Assembly: GCA_033851955.1 (NCBI GenBank)
Contig: JAWSVK010000002.1
Coordinates: 7,323-71,322 of the forward strand
Length of the DNA: 64,000 nucleotides
Reading direction: 5' to 3'
DNA from: Profundibacter sp033851955
GTDB lineage: Bacteria; Pseudomonadota; Alphaproteobacteria; Rhodobacterales; Rhodobacteraceae
Made by a program: the position numbers and the translations under genes. Shown piece by piece: positions 33,762-43,181 of the stretch (position 1 is its first letter; each line of letters starts with the position of its first letter). The notes beneath the pieces were generated by a model. That model was given only the letters and a program-made list of their open reading frames with translations, searched no databases and was not told the DNA's origin.

Positions 33762-33960
33762 ATGGGTGATCCTTTTGCAGTGTTGCCCCCTGTGTAACGC
33801 ATGCGAAAAGCAGCGCAAGCCATGGTCAGTGGCTTCAACGGAGCGGCGCTATCGGCGCGTGTGCGCACATAAATCGCCGTGATTGTGCGTTCTGTGCAAT
33901 ATCCAGCAGCGAGAAAACCGCCTAAGGTCGCCCCATCACAATGAACAACAGGTCCAGATT

Positions 33961-34746
33961 ATGAAACGCCCTATCGTCGGTATCATCGCCAATCACAACA
34001 CGCTGGAAGGGGACTATACAGTCCACGCTGGCGGCACCATGAATTCCTCAGCGATCAGCGATGTTGCGGGCTGTATGCCTTTGCTGATCCCGAGCAGCCC
34101 AAAATATGTATCTGTCGATGAATTGCTTGAGGCTTGTGATGGCTTTTTGTTCACAGGCGGACGGCCCAACGTGCACCCCAACCGATATGGCGAAGAAGAA
34201 ACCCCCGCCCACGGCGCGTTCGATCATTGCCGCGATGAAATTGCGCTGCCGTTGATCCGTGCCTGTGTGGAACGTGGTCAGCCGTTTTTCGGCGTATGCC
34301 GCGGTTTCCAAGAGGTGAATGTCGCCATGGGCGGCACGCTCTACCCCGAAATTCGCGACCTTGAGGGGCGGATGAACCATCGCATGCCGCCCGATGGCAC
34401 GATTGAGGAAAAATTTGCCCTGCGTCACAGCGTGGAATTCACCAAGGGCGGTGTGTTTGAACGGATCCTTGGCGATGCCAAAGTGATGACCAATTCGCTA
34501 CATGGTCAGGGGATCAAGGATGTCGGGCCACGGGTCTTTGTGGACGGGTTTGCCGATGATGGCACACCTGAGGCTTGCTATATCAAGGACGCTCCAGGGT
34601 TCACGTTGGCCGTGCAGTGGCACCCTGAATATAACGCGGGGGCAGACCCTGTTTCGCGCGTTTTGTTTGAGCATTTTGGCGACGCGGTGCGCAGTTGGGC
34701 GCAAGATGGAGCCTCCAGATTGAACACGTCGCTCAAGTCCGCCTGA
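33961..34746 (+). CDS. gamma-glutamyl-gamma-aminobutyrate hydrolase family protein (peptidase C26)
   Basis: This encodes 261 residues of a class I glutamine-amidotransferase-like hydrolase. The nucleophilic Cys is in FFGVCRGFQEVNVA, and the catalytic His-x-Glu in AVQWHPEYNAG. Relatives such as PuuD cleave gamma-glutamyl-GABA in putrescine breakdown, and others cleave gamma-glutamyl amides. The start at 33961 (MKRPIVGIIAN) begins the family domain. No other putrescine gene is near, so the substrate is an inference. Confidence 0.9.
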   Translation: MKRPIVGIIANHNTLEGDYTVHAGGTMNSSAISDVAGCMPLLIPSSPKYVSVDELLEACDGFLFTGGRPNVHPNRYGEEETPAHGAFDHCRDEIALPLIRACVERGQPFFGVCRGFQEVNVAMGGTLYPEIRDLEGRMNHRMPPDGTIEEKFALRHSVEFTKGGVFERILGDAKVMTNSLHGQGIKDVGPRVFVDGFADDGTPEACYIKDAPGFTLAVQWHPEYNAGADPVSRVLFEHFGDAVRSWAQDGASRLNTSLKSA

Positions 34747-34774
34747 CCTGCGAAACGCATCAAAATCCCATCAG

Positions 34775-36781
34775 TTAAGCGGCCACCAGAAGCGCCTCAT
34801 GTTTGCGCAGGCATTTTCGTGCGGTGTTGCCATAGGCGGCAGGATCGCTCCGCAGTTGCGGAAACAGGCTGAAAAGCTCATCGCGGGACGCGTCGGAAAT
34901 AGCGCTCAACCCGATATCAGCAGGATGAAAGCTTTCGGCGGCAATACCTTGAGCATAGACGATTTCGTGTTGATCGAACAGCATATGCATATAGGTTACC
35001 TCGCCACCAATCTGGCGGGTGATGCTTGTGCCATTCACCATATGTTTGGCGGACACCAACACTTCGCGTTCGCCGATGTACAGCTCGCAACGATGGTTGT
35101 CGATCAACATCCGGTGTTGCGGTGACACCAGCAAAGCGTGCTCAAGGCCAGGCAATGAGCCAGCTTCAAACCGGATCGGGGCGAACTTATTCAAAGCAGG
35201 CACCTTGCGTGCGCCAATCCAGCGAATGGGCTGTAGACCGTTGTCACGGGTGATGACCAAATCGCCAGCTTTTAAATCTTTGATCATGCGTTTGCCGCGC
35301 GGGGTCAAAATCTCGGTTTCGGCGGCAAAGCACACAATGTTTTCAATTTCCGAAAACGTCACAACAGTGCCATCTAGCATGGTGAACGTGCCAGAAAGGC
35401 CGCCATTGACGTCATCAGTATCGGTGATGACTAGGCTGGATTTATCAGCCTCGGTCCAAACCAATGTGTCGCCACCTGTTTCGCCACCTTCGCCACCAAC
35501 AATGTTGATTGTTCCACTGCCAGCTTCGCCCAGATCGGCGACAATGAACCTATCATCGCCATCGCCCCCTAAAGCCGTATCGCCTTGGGCAACGGTGATT
35601 GTGTCGTTCCCTAGGCCACCAGAAACCGTATCGCTACCGGTGCCACCAGAGAGGATGTCGTCGCCGCCGTCGCCATAAATGATATCGTCGCCAGCACCGC
35701 CGTCGATCACGTCTACTGAATCGTCAGGGGGTGGGGCTACAGGCACTCGAAAATCTGCATCCAGCCGCTCGGCGACAAGCGCGGTATTGTCTTCTAGGAC
35801 ACTGTCAAGCGTGATCGATACAATCGGTTGTGACGTCAAAAGCGCGTTGTCAGTGCCATCTAAATATTCCGGCGCCATAAAAACTTCGCCGGTTGTTGTC
35901 TGGAAAACAACGGCCGTGAACGTGCCTGACGTGCCATCTACAAAGGTGACCGTTGCATTGTAGACGACCGTCCCGTCAATCTGGTAGGTTATCCCGTCAA
36001 TCACGAAATTCTCTGCGGTCGCGCCATTGTCATCATCATTGATGTTCGTGTCGAGATTTGTGTCGTTTGTAACACCGGTTTGGAGCTGGTTGTACAACTC
36101 CGAACCAGGGCCGCCATATGTGCCCAGCAAGTTACCAGCCAACTCGGAAACACCGCCATCGGCTTCGTTAACATCGATTGATGCTGCCGTGCCCAGACTG
36201 ATCACCGTAAATTCGTTGCTAAGTGTATTGGTGCCGCCAATGCCCTCACTCAGACCAACGGGCGAGGACCCGCCGTAAATAGTGTCATTTCCCGCGCCGC
36301 CATCAATGGTGTCCGCGCCGCCGTCGCCGTAAACGGTGTCATTGCCATCACCTGCGGCAACAATGTCATTGCCATCGCCCGCGTGAATTTCATCTTGATT
36401 GCCAGAAGGTCCGGTTCCATCGCCATTATCAACCTGCTCGCCGTCCTCATCAACGAAACTGGCGTCAATGACATCGTCTCCGGATGTACCGGTTAGAATG
36501 CCATCGGCGTTTGAATAGACAGGTGCTGAGATGACCTCGGCAGATGTGATTGTATCAACCGGGCCAAAATCGGAAACAAAATACACATTGCCGTCGGTTG
36601 CTTCATAATATTGGCCGGTTTCCACTTCATTTGTGTAAGTTGTAGCGCCAAATGTGCCAGACCACGTCCATTGTCCGGCGCCAATCGCCACGGCAGTGGT
36701 GAAATCAACCAATGGATCAGTGATGATATCACCTGCATCCAAATTCGCGTCACCAAGACTTACCAAATATCCAAGGGGCAT
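34775..36781 (-). CDS. RTX-repeat exoprotein with C-terminal Hint domain (copy 1)
   Basis: This encodes 668 residues, very acidic. There is no Sec signal; such RTX proteins are normally exported by type I secretion. RTX calcium-binding nonapeptides occur in two blocks: about 130-175 (HAGDGNDIVAAGDGND, YGDGGADTIDGGAGND) and 365-410 (GGAGDDIIYGDGGDDILSGG). A Hint domain starts at C484 (VCFAAETEILTPRGKRM), with AGDLVITRDNGLQPIRWIG, VSPQHRML and FDQHEIVYAQGIAAESFHP. Hint domains self-cleave in hedgehog and intein proteins; cleavage here is inferred. It is a paralogue of the protein at 55046-57025. Confidence 0.88.
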   Translation of the reverse strand: MPLGYLVSLGDANLDAGDIITDPLVDFTTAVAIGAGQWTWSGTFGATTYTNEVETGQYYEATDGNVYFVSDFGPVDTITSAEVISAPVYSNADGILTGTSGDDVIDASFVDEDGEQVDNGDGTGPSGNQDEIHAGDGNDIVAAGDGNDTVYGDGGADTIDGGAGNDTIYGGSSPVGLSEGIGGTNTLSNEFTVISLGTAASIDVNEADGGVSELAGNLLGTYGGPGSELYNQLQTGVTNDTNLDTNINDDDNGATAENFVIDGITYQIDGTVVYNATVTFVDGTSGTFTAVVFQTTTGEVFMAPEYLDGTDNALLTSQPIVSITLDSVLEDNTALVAERLDADFRVPVAPPPDDSVDVIDGGAGDDIIYGDGGDDILSGGTGSDTVSGGLGNDTITVAQGDTALGGDGDDRFIVADLGEAGSGTINIVGGEGGETGGDTLVWTEADKSSLVITDTDDVNGGLSGTFTMLDGTVVTFSEIENIVCFAAETEILTPRGKRMIKDLKAGDLVITRDNGLQPIRWIGARKVPALNKFAPIRFEAGSLPGLEHALLVSPQHRMLIDNHRCELYIGEREVLVSAKHMVNGTSITRQIGGEVTYMHMLFDQHEIVYAQGIAAESFHPADIGLSAISDASRDELFSLFPQLRSDPAAYGNTARKCLRKHEALLVAA

Positions 36782-36980
36782 TTTGTCGACCTCAAGTGCC
36801 CATATTTAGGCAATCATCTAATTGTTGTGAGGTCAAATGATTTTCCGACCCCAATTTTTCAATTAGAAACGTAGACTTGAGATGAGGCTGTTCACGGGCA
36901 AAATTGTGACAAGTTTGTGCAAAAACTTAATAAAATGGTTCATTTGCCGCCTTAGATTGCGGAAAGCTCACCAAATGCAA

Positions 36981-39224
36981 TCAAGTCTTGAAGTCAAAGG
37001 TGTTGGACAACGGCAATTCCCGAGCTCGAACACCCGTCAGATCAAACAATGCGTTTGCCAAGGCGGGCATGGATGGCGGCGTGCCGGGTTCTCCGATGCC
37101 GCCCATATGCGGGTTATTTTCAAACACTTGCACCTCGGTCACGGGCGTTGTCGCCATGCGCAAAACCTCATAGTCAGGGAAGTTTTCCTGCTGAACTTCG
37201 CCGTCTTCAAAACTGATTTCGCCATGCACGGCAGCGGACAGGCCAAAGACCATGCCCCCTTCCAGCTGAGCGCGGATATTTTGCGGGTCAAGCGCAATGC
37301 CAACATCAGCCGCGATCCAAGCCTTTTGGATATGAATGCCCTCGTCGGTTTGGGCGACCTCGATCACTTCGGCAACAGGGGTGCCAAACGACCACGTAAA
37401 CGCCACGCCGCGGCCAATGCCATCTGCGGTTTTGCCGCTCCAGCCAGACATATCGCGCACGGCTTCCAGCAGTTTGGCGCTCGGAGCGCTGTGCGGTGCG
37501 ATCAGATTAATCCGAAATTGCAATGGATCAGCCCCCGCCGCATGAGCCATCTCATCGACAAAGCTTTCGTGAAAAAACCCGTTGAACGAATTGCCAACGG
37601 AGCGCCAAAATCCAACCGGCACGGACACATCCGCCAAGTGGCCTGTCATGCGATAATTCGGGATTGCATAGGGCTGATTACTGGCCCCTTCCATATGGAT
37701 CGGATCAGCGCCCGAAGGCGAGAAACCCGCAAACCGTTTCAGCGCTTGGCGCATCGCCGACGGGCCGGCGATTTTGCCGTCCATCAGCACCGCTTTGCCG
37801 TCTTTCACAGCGCCTCGCATCTGTGCAATGGCGGCAGGGCGATAGAACCCGTGCCGCATGTCTTCTTCACGGCTCCACGTGGTTTTGATCGGCGTGCCCG
37901 GCATGGATTTTGCCACTTCGGTTGCCAAAACAGCGGCGTCGACCTCGGTGCGGCGGCCAAAACCACCACCCAAAAATGGGGTGTGCACTGTCACTTGATC
38001 GAAATTCAGGCCAGCGGCCTCGGCAACCTTGCCTTGCAACAATAATGGCGCTTGATTGCCGCACCAGACCTCCAGCGTATCACCGGTAAACAGCGCGGTG
38101 GCGTTCATCGGCTCCATAGTGGCATGCGCCAGATAGGGCACGCGGTATTGCGCATTAACCTCGGTCGCCCCTTCAGGTATGACCGTAACATCCCCATCAT
38201 CGCGCCGGGTCGAATTCGGACTGTCGTCCAAAGCGGCTTCGATCACCTGATACAACCCGTCCGATGTGGCGGGGTAGGGCGCGGCTTCCCACTCAATTTC
38301 AACGGCCTCGGCGGCTTGAATGGCCAACCACGTGTTGCTGGCGATCACTGCAATGCCATTGCCAAGGTCGATCACCTTTTCAACACCATCCATTTTTTCG
38401 GCCTCAGTGGCGTCAAACGACAGCATGCCAGCCCCCAAACGCGGGTTGATCCGAACGGTGGCAAATTTCATACCCTCCAGCCAGATATCGGCGCCATATT
38501 CGGCGGTGCCTGTTGATTTGGCCGGAATGTCCAACCTCGGCATGTCGCGGCCCAAATATTTCCATTCGGAAGATGGGCGCAGAGCAACATCGCTGGGTGG
38601 GCTCAGTTGCGCGGCCGCTTCGGCAAGGTCAATATAGCGGTGTTTGGTGCCATCCGGCCCAATCACGTGGCTGTCTTCGGTGCGATACTCAGCCGTCCCG
38701 AACTGCGCAGCAGCGGCCAGTTTTAACGTCTCGCGGGCGGTGGCCCCCGCCATGCGCATTTTCTCAAAGGCATCGATGCTAGTGGTGGACACACCTGTCA
38801 TCTGCAAGGACAATATCTTGGGAACCACATCCAGAACGTCGCGACTAAAGTCCTGCCAAGCGGTGCGCGCACCATCCTCATATTCGGCATGACCCGACAC
38901 CGCTGCGCCGTTATAATAGGCCTGCGCGCCGGGGCCGTGCAGCACGCGCACGTCTTGCCACGCGACATCCAGCTCTTCCGCCACAAGGGCTGCTAATGTG
39001 CTGTGCACCCCTTGGCCCATCTCGGCACGCGGCGCGATAATGGTGACGCCTTGTTGATCAATGATCAAATAGGGGTTCAACGTATAGGCCCCGTCCGCGG
39101 GTTCCAGCGGATTTTTAAGCGGCTTTTTCGCCTGATAAACCCCAAAAGCCACGCCGCCCGCCACGGCGGCAGCAGAAATCATAAAGGCACGACGACTGTA
39201 TTTTCTAGTGCGCCCCATGCTCAT
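36981..39224 (-). CDS. molybdopterin-binding subunit of a xanthine-dehydrogenase-family oxidase (isoquinoline 1-oxidoreductase beta-like)
   Basis: This encodes 747 residues. A twin-arginine signal starts MSMGRTRKYSRRAFMISAAAV, so the folded cofactor-loaded enzyme is exported to the periplasm. The rest is the two-domain molybdenum-hydroxylase large subunit: YLGRDMPRLDIPAKSTGTAEYGADI, VHTPFLGGGFGRRTEVDAA, GVAFTWSFGTPVAEV and a C-terminal GIGEPGTPPSMPALANALFD with the conserved Glu. It partners with the upstream iron-sulfur subunit, whose stop overlaps its ATG (ATGA). The likely substrate is an aldehyde or N-heterocycle. No cytochrome or XdhC-type maturation gene is adjacent. Confidence 0.93.
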   Translation of the reverse strand: MSMGRTRKYSRRAFMISAAAVAGGVAFGVYQAKKPLKNPLEPADGAYTLNPYLIIDQQGVTIIAPRAEMGQGVHSTLAALVAEELDVAWQDVRVLHGPGAQAYYNGAAVSGHAEYEDGARTAWQDFSRDVLDVVPKILSLQMTGVSTTSIDAFEKMRMAGATARETLKLAAAAQFGTAEYRTEDSHVIGPDGTKHRYIDLAEAAAQLSPPSDVALRPSSEWKYLGRDMPRLDIPAKSTGTAEYGADIWLEGMKFATVRINPRLGAGMLSFDATEAEKMDGVEKVIDLGNGIAVIASNTWLAIQAAEAVEIEWEAAPYPATSDGLYQVIEAALDDSPNSTRRDDGDVTVIPEGATEVNAQYRVPYLAHATMEPMNATALFTGDTLEVWCGNQAPLLLQGKVAEAAGLNFDQVTVHTPFLGGGFGRRTEVDAAVLATEVAKSMPGTPIKTTWSREEDMRHGFYRPAAIAQMRGAVKDGKAVLMDGKIAGPSAMRQALKRFAGFSPSGADPIHMEGASNQPYAIPNYRMTGHLADVSVPVGFWRSVGNSFNGFFHESFVDEMAHAAGADPLQFRINLIAPHSAPSAKLLEAVRDMSGWSGKTADGIGRGVAFTWSFGTPVAEVIEVAQTDEGIHIQKAWIAADVGIALDPQNIRAQLEGGMVFGLSAAVHGEISFEDGEVQQENFPDYEVLRMATTPVTEVQVFENNPHMGGIGEPGTPPSMPALANALFDLTGVRARELPLSNTFDFKT

Positions 39225-39685
39225 GCCCCCCGCATTTCTGAGGCGGCGGACTTGATCGCCGCGCGGATGCGCCCATAGGTCCCACAGCGGCATAGATTTC
39301 CGTTCATCGCCTCGTCAATATCCGCATCCGTTGGCGCGGTGTTGTGTGCCAACAGGTCGGCGGCCTGCATGATCTGGCCGGACTGGCAGTAGCCACATTG
39401 CGCCACTTGGTGTTCGACCCAAGCCGCCTGCAATATTGACATATTGTCCGGCGTGCCCATGCCTTCAATCGTGGTCACATCTCCATCCACATCCGACAAG
39501 GAAACCTGACAGGAGCGCACCGCCTCGCCATTGATATGCACCGTACATGCGCCACAAGCGGCAACCCCGCAGCCAAACTTGGTGCCAGTCATGCCCAATG
39601 CATCACGAAGCACCCAAAGCAGGGGCACTTCATCGGGCAAATCAACACTGTGGCTTTGGCCGTTTATGGATAATGTGGTTGTCAT
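39221..39685 (-). CDS. [2Fe-2S] subunit of the molybdenum hydroxylase (isoquinoline 1-oxidoreductase alpha-like)
   Basis: This encodes 154 residues. The plant-type [2Fe-2S] cluster motif is GTKFGCGVAACGACTVHI, and the second cluster motifs are CGYCQSGQIM and NGNLCRCGTYGRI. It passes electrons from the molybdenum centre of the partner subunit. It has no Tat signal of its own and would be carried out with the partner (hitchhiker export), as in related enzymes. The start at 39685 (MTTTLSINGQS) follows AGGGG; a longer in-frame extension is not family-like. Confidence 0.95.
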   Translation of the reverse strand: MTTTLSINGQSHSVDLPDEVPLLWVLRDALGMTGTKFGCGVAACGACTVHINGEAVRSCQVSLSDVDGDVTTIEGMGTPDNMSILQAAWVEHQVAQCGYCQSGQIMQAADLLAHNTAPTDADIDEAMNGNLCRCGTYGRIRAAIKSAASEMRGA

Positions 39686-39715
39686 CGGGCGCCCCTGTTC
39701 TGGTAAAAACTGAAC

Positions 39716-39735
39716 TTGATAGTTTAGTTTACCAA
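39716..39735. promoter_or_regulatory. imperfect dyad upstream of the molybdenum hydroxylase operon
   Basis: TTGATA (39716-39721), 8 bases, TACCAA (39730-39735): arms match at 5 of 6 positions. It lies 31-50 bases upstream of the iron-sulfur subunit ATG (39685) and could bind a regulator. Weak evidence. Confidence 0.3.
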
Positions 39736-39806
39736 CGAGTGTCCGAAATTGCCACGCACTTCCTTGCAGCTTTTGCGCTGGTTCTAAACCGCTAGCGGAA
39801 AACCGC

Positions 39807-40643
39807 CTAAAGATCCGTGCGCAAATGCCAAAGTTCAGGGAAGATCTCGACGTCCAACATCTTGCGTAAATAGGACGTGCCGCTGGTGCCACCCGTGCCG
39901 CGTTTAAAGCCGATGATGCGCTCAACTGTGGTGACGTGATTGAAACGCCAACGCCGGAAATAGTCCTCAAAATCGACCAGTTTTTCGGCCAATTCATAGA
40001 GTTCCCAGTTGTCCTCGGGGTTTTTGTAAACGGCCGTCCACGCAGCTTGGACGCCTTCGTTAGGGTGGTATTGTTGGGATAAATCGCGGTTCAACACCTC
40101 ATTGGGCACCTTGTGACCGGCCTTGTGCAAGACCCGAATTGCGGTGTCATACAGGCTGGGCTGCTTCAACTCGCCGCGCAAAATATCGGCGATATCGGCG
40201 CGGTGCTCATGGGGTTTGATCATGGCGGCATTGCGGTTGCCAACGGCAAATTCGATCAACCGATATTGATAAGACTGAAAGCCCGAGGACTGTCCCAGCG
40301 TTTCGCGAAACGTGGTGTAATCGGATGGGGTCATGGTGCGCAACACGTCCCATGCGTTGTTCAATTGCTCAAAAATACGCGCAACACGGGCCAGCATTTT
40401 GAACGCATGACGCGGGCGCCCCGTGGCCAAGGCATCCCGTGCGGCAACCACTTCTGTGATGGCCAAACGCATCCATAATTCGCTGGTCTGGTGTTGGATG
40501 ATGAACAACATTTCATCATGGGCGGTGCTGATCGGGTGCTGGGCGTCCAGTATTTTGTCCAGTTGTAAGTAGTCGCCATAGGACATGCGCCCATCAAAAG
40601 ACATTTCAGCGCCGTCATCTGCCGGATTATAAGGTTTTTTCAT
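39807..40643 (-). CDS. kynA: tryptophan 2,3-dioxygenase
   Basis: This encodes 278 residues. It oxidises tryptophan to N-formylkynurenine with heme. The active-site motif IIQHQTSELWM carries the base His, and FNHVTTVERIIGFKRGTGGTSG carries the heme-ligand His and the substrate loop. The start at 40643 (MKKPYNPADD) follows GGAGAG; the frame extends 52 codons upstream without family-like sequence. It lies downstream of kynU on the same strand, separated by 262 bases. Confidence 0.95.
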   Translation of the reverse strand: MKKPYNPADDGAEMSFDGRMSYGDYLQLDKILDAQHPISTAHDEMLFIIQHQTSELWMRLAITEVVAARDALATGRPRHAFKMLARVARIFEQLNNAWDVLRTMTPSDYTTFRETLGQSSGFQSYQYRLIEFAVGNRNAAMIKPHEHRADIADILRGELKQPSLYDTAIRVLHKAGHKVPNEVLNRDLSQQYHPNEGVQAAWTAVYKNPEDNWELYELAEKLVDFEDYFRRWRFNHVTTVERIIGFKRGTGGTSGTSYLRKMLDVEIFPELWHLRTDL

Positions 40644-40905
40644 TTTAACTCTCCAAGTCGAGACGCCTAAAAAGGCCGCTCGCACTCTTGCCCATTTCAG
40701 GCGAATTCTTGGTGACCCGCCAATCCTGCTTTCACATTCCGGTGGGTAAATTGGTGGCGCTGTTTGGTCAGCCGCGCAAACCCAATTCGATGCGCCCATT
40801 CAGACATCCCGTCATCGAAATCTTGCGCCACAGACCGACCCATCCGTTCGGTCCGCACAATGGCAAAGCCGATGTCGTGGCCTGGTGTTGTGGCACAATG
40901 AGCAC

Positions 40906-42099
40906 TTAAGTCACCCGACTGCGTTGCTTATATTCATCCGTGTCCCATAGGTCATTCTGCATCACATCCGCGATGATTTCAACGGCGCCGTCCACGTCTG
41001 CCTCGTCAATATATAGCGGGGTAAAGCCGAACCGCATGGTGTTGGGGGCGCGAAAATCGCCAATGACGCCGCGCGCAATCAGGGCCTGCATCGCCGGATA
41101 GCCATGCTCAAACTGGAACGACACCTGCGAGCCACGAATGGCACCATCCCGTGGGCTGTCCAATTTCAGGGCAGGGCAGGCCGCCTCAACACCTGCAATG
41201 AACCGATCACACAGCGCTATGGATTTGGCGCGCACATCATCCATATCGGCCATGTCCCAGATGTCCATCGCCGCCTCTAGGGAGGCCATTTGCAACACCG
41301 GCGGCGTGCCGACACGCATCCGTTCAATGCCGTTACCTGCCGCATAGTTTAGATCAAACGCAAAGGGCGCTACGTGGCCCAACCAACCCGAAAGCGCGGG
41401 GCGAATGTGTTCAACATGGCGCGGCGCGACGTAGATAAAGGCGGGTGATCCCGGCCCGCCGTTTAGGTATTTATAGGTGCAGCCGACGGCAAAATCGGCG
41501 TTACAGCCCGCCAGATCAACCGGCAGTGCGCCCGCAGAATGGGCCAGATCCCAGATCACCAATGCGCCCACGGCATGGGCCTGCTCGGTCAAGGCTTTCA
41601 TGTCGTGCTTTTGCCCCGTGCGGTAGTCCACCTCGGTCAGCATCAACACCGCCAAATCCTCATTGATGTGGTCTGCAACATCGTCATGGTCGGGCGTTTT
41701 CAGCTGATGTTGACGGCCCAAGGATGCGATCAGCCCTTCGGCCATATATAAATCGGTCGGGAAATTGCCGTTGTCGGACAGGATCACTTTGCGATCAGGG
41801 CGCATTTCAAGGGCCGAGGCCAGCGCCTGATAAACCTTGATCGACAGGGTGTCGCCCATCACCACATGGCCCTCTTCGGCCCCGATCAGGCGGGCAATGC
41901 GATTGCCGATATTGCTGGGTTGTGCCATCCATCCGGCCCGATTCCAACCGGTGATCAGCATCTCACCCCATTCGTCTTGCATGGTTTTGTTCAAACGGGC
42001 AGGAGCAGCTTTTGGCAATGGCCCCAATGAGTTACCGTCTAAATAGATAACACCTGTAGGCAGGTGAAACATGGCTTTGGTGGCGGCAAAATCGGTCAT
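40906..42099 (-). CDS. kynU: kynureninase
   Basis: This encodes 397 residues of a PLP-dependent fold-type I enzyme that cleaves kynurenine to anthranilate and alanine. Motifs: GVIYLDGNSLGPLPKAAP at the start, IWDLAHSAGALPVDLAG with the Asp that binds PLP nitrogen, and the Schiff-base Lys in GCTYKYLNGGPGSPAF. It and the dioxygenase make a kynurenine-anthranilate route; the intermediate formamidase (kynB) is not in the window. Confidence 0.96.
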   Translation of the reverse strand: MTDFAATKAMFHLPTGVIYLDGNSLGPLPKAAPARLNKTMQDEWGEMLITGWNRAGWMAQPSNIGNRIARLIGAEEGHVVMGDTLSIKVYQALASALEMRPDRKVILSDNGNFPTDLYMAEGLIASLGRQHQLKTPDHDDVADHINEDLAVLMLTEVDYRTGQKHDMKALTEQAHAVGALVIWDLAHSAGALPVDLAGCNADFAVGCTYKYLNGGPGSPAFIYVAPRHVEHIRPALSGWLGHVAPFAFDLNYAAGNGIERMRVGTPPVLQMASLEAAMDIWDMADMDDVRAKSIALCDRFIAGVEAACPALKLDSPRDGAIRGSQVSFQFEHGYPAMQALIARGVIGDFRAPNTMRFGFTPLYIDEADVDGAVEIIADVMQNDLWDTDEYKQRSRVT

Positions 42100-42153
42100 T
42101 GAAAGGCTCCTATTTTGCGCGACATTATCCTGTGGCCCCGCAAAAGCAAGTAT

Positions 42154-42642
42154 TTATTTTAGGCTTAAAGTATTTGCCAATGCACTAATTTCGCCTTGGT
42201 TCCAGATGCGGATGCCATTTTGTGCCAACACGGCTGCGGTAACACCCAAGCCACTGCGCCTAACGCCATCAAACCTGCCGGAATAGACAAACCCGCTGCC
42301 GCAGGACGGGCTGCCATCTGTCAAAATCGCATGGCTACAGCCCGCTTTTTTGGCCGTTGACAGCGTGGCCTTCGCGCCCGCTATGAAACCAGCGGAGACG
42401 TCCGTGCCGTCACTGTCCAATATTCGCGCTTTGCCTGCCAATACATCTTGGGCCGTGGCATTGGGCTCGATTTCAGCGGGCAGACGGGGGACGGCAAAAC
42501 CGCCCGCAATTTCGGGGCAAAAGGCAATGAGGCGCCCCTCGGCCTTCCAAGCTGTCAAATGCGAATGGACCACGAGTTTTCCCACCCCGTCATAGCGCAC
42601 GGGTTGGCCCATCAAGCAGCTGCTGATCAAAATCCTGTCCAT
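42154..42642 (-). CDS. DUF523 domain protein
   Basis: This encodes 162 residues, the typical length. The family start is ILISSCLMGQPVRYDG, followed by FCPEIAGGFAVPR, GADVS-like DGTDVSAGFIAGA and a Cys-rich ILTDGSPSCGSGFVYSGRFDG. The function of DUF523 is unknown; conserved Cys suggest metal or redox chemistry. The start at 42642 (MDRILISSC) is the family start. A YbbK-type relative in E. coli is fused to DUF1722; here it stands alone. Confidence 0.9.
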   Translation of the reverse strand: MDRILISSCLMGQPVRYDGVGKLVVHSHLTAWKAEGRLIAFCPEIAGGFAVPRLPAEIEPNATAQDVLAGKARILDSDGTDVSAGFIAGAKATLSTAKKAGCSHAILTDGSPSCGSGFVYSGRFDGVRRSGLGVTAAVLAQNGIRIWNQGEISALANTLSLK

Positions 42643-42725
42643 CCTCGCGCTATATCCGATCTCAATTTCGATTGCGAGAAAATGTCTCATTGGCGCGGCA
42701 ATCAATGGCGCATATATTGGCTAAC

Positions 42726-43175
42726 ATGAAACACATTGAACTGCCGCCCATCTGGCTCGCCGCCTTTATTGCCATCGCTTGGCTGCAATCGACCCATTTT
42801 ACGATGGGGCTGAATTTTGGCACTGGATTTGCGGACTTGTTGGGTGGGGTGTTGATTGGCGGCGGGATGCTGTTGATGCTGATGGCATTGGTCGAGTTTA
42901 GACGCCACAAAACCACCATCATTCCGCGCCGCGACAGCAGTGCGTTTGTGCAAACGGGAATCTATAAACGATCACGTAACCCGATTTACCTCGGAGATGC
43001 GATGATCTTGGCGGGGTTGATCCTGCGTTGGGATGCGGTGCTGTCACTGCCCTTGGTGCCGATCTTTGTCTGGGTGATCGAAAAACGGTTCATTACAGGC
43101 GAGGAAAAGCATCTGCGCCGCACCTACCGCGCGCAATATGCCTCCTATTTGAACCGTGTAAGGCGTTGGATTTAA
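42726..43175 (+). CDS. isoprenylcysteine carboxyl methyltransferase family membrane protein
   Basis: This encodes 149 residues with about four hydrophobic segments and the C-terminal signature of the ICMT/PEMT fold: TGIYKRSRNPIYLGDAMILAG, and EEKHLRRTYRAQYASYLNRVRRW. These membrane enzymes use S-adenosylmethionine; in bacteria, relatives methylate phospholipids or unknown lipids. True isoprenylcysteine activity is not expected. The start at 42726 (MKHIELPPIW) is preceded by no strong Shine-Dalgarno. Confidence 0.88.
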   Translation: MKHIELPPIWLAAFIAIAWLQSTHFTMGLNFGTGFADLLGGVLIGGGMLLMLMALVEFRRHKTTIIPRRDSSAFVQTGIYKRSRNPIYLGDAMILAGLILRWDAVLSLPLVPIFVWVIEKRFITGEEKHLRRTYRAQYASYLNRVRRWI

Positions 43176-43181
43176 GTATTC

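Noticed and set aside
35019..35963. long Ser/Pro-rich rightward frames
   Set aside because: Antisense shadows of the RTX/Hint gene; repetitive GC-skewed codons on one strand leave the other open.
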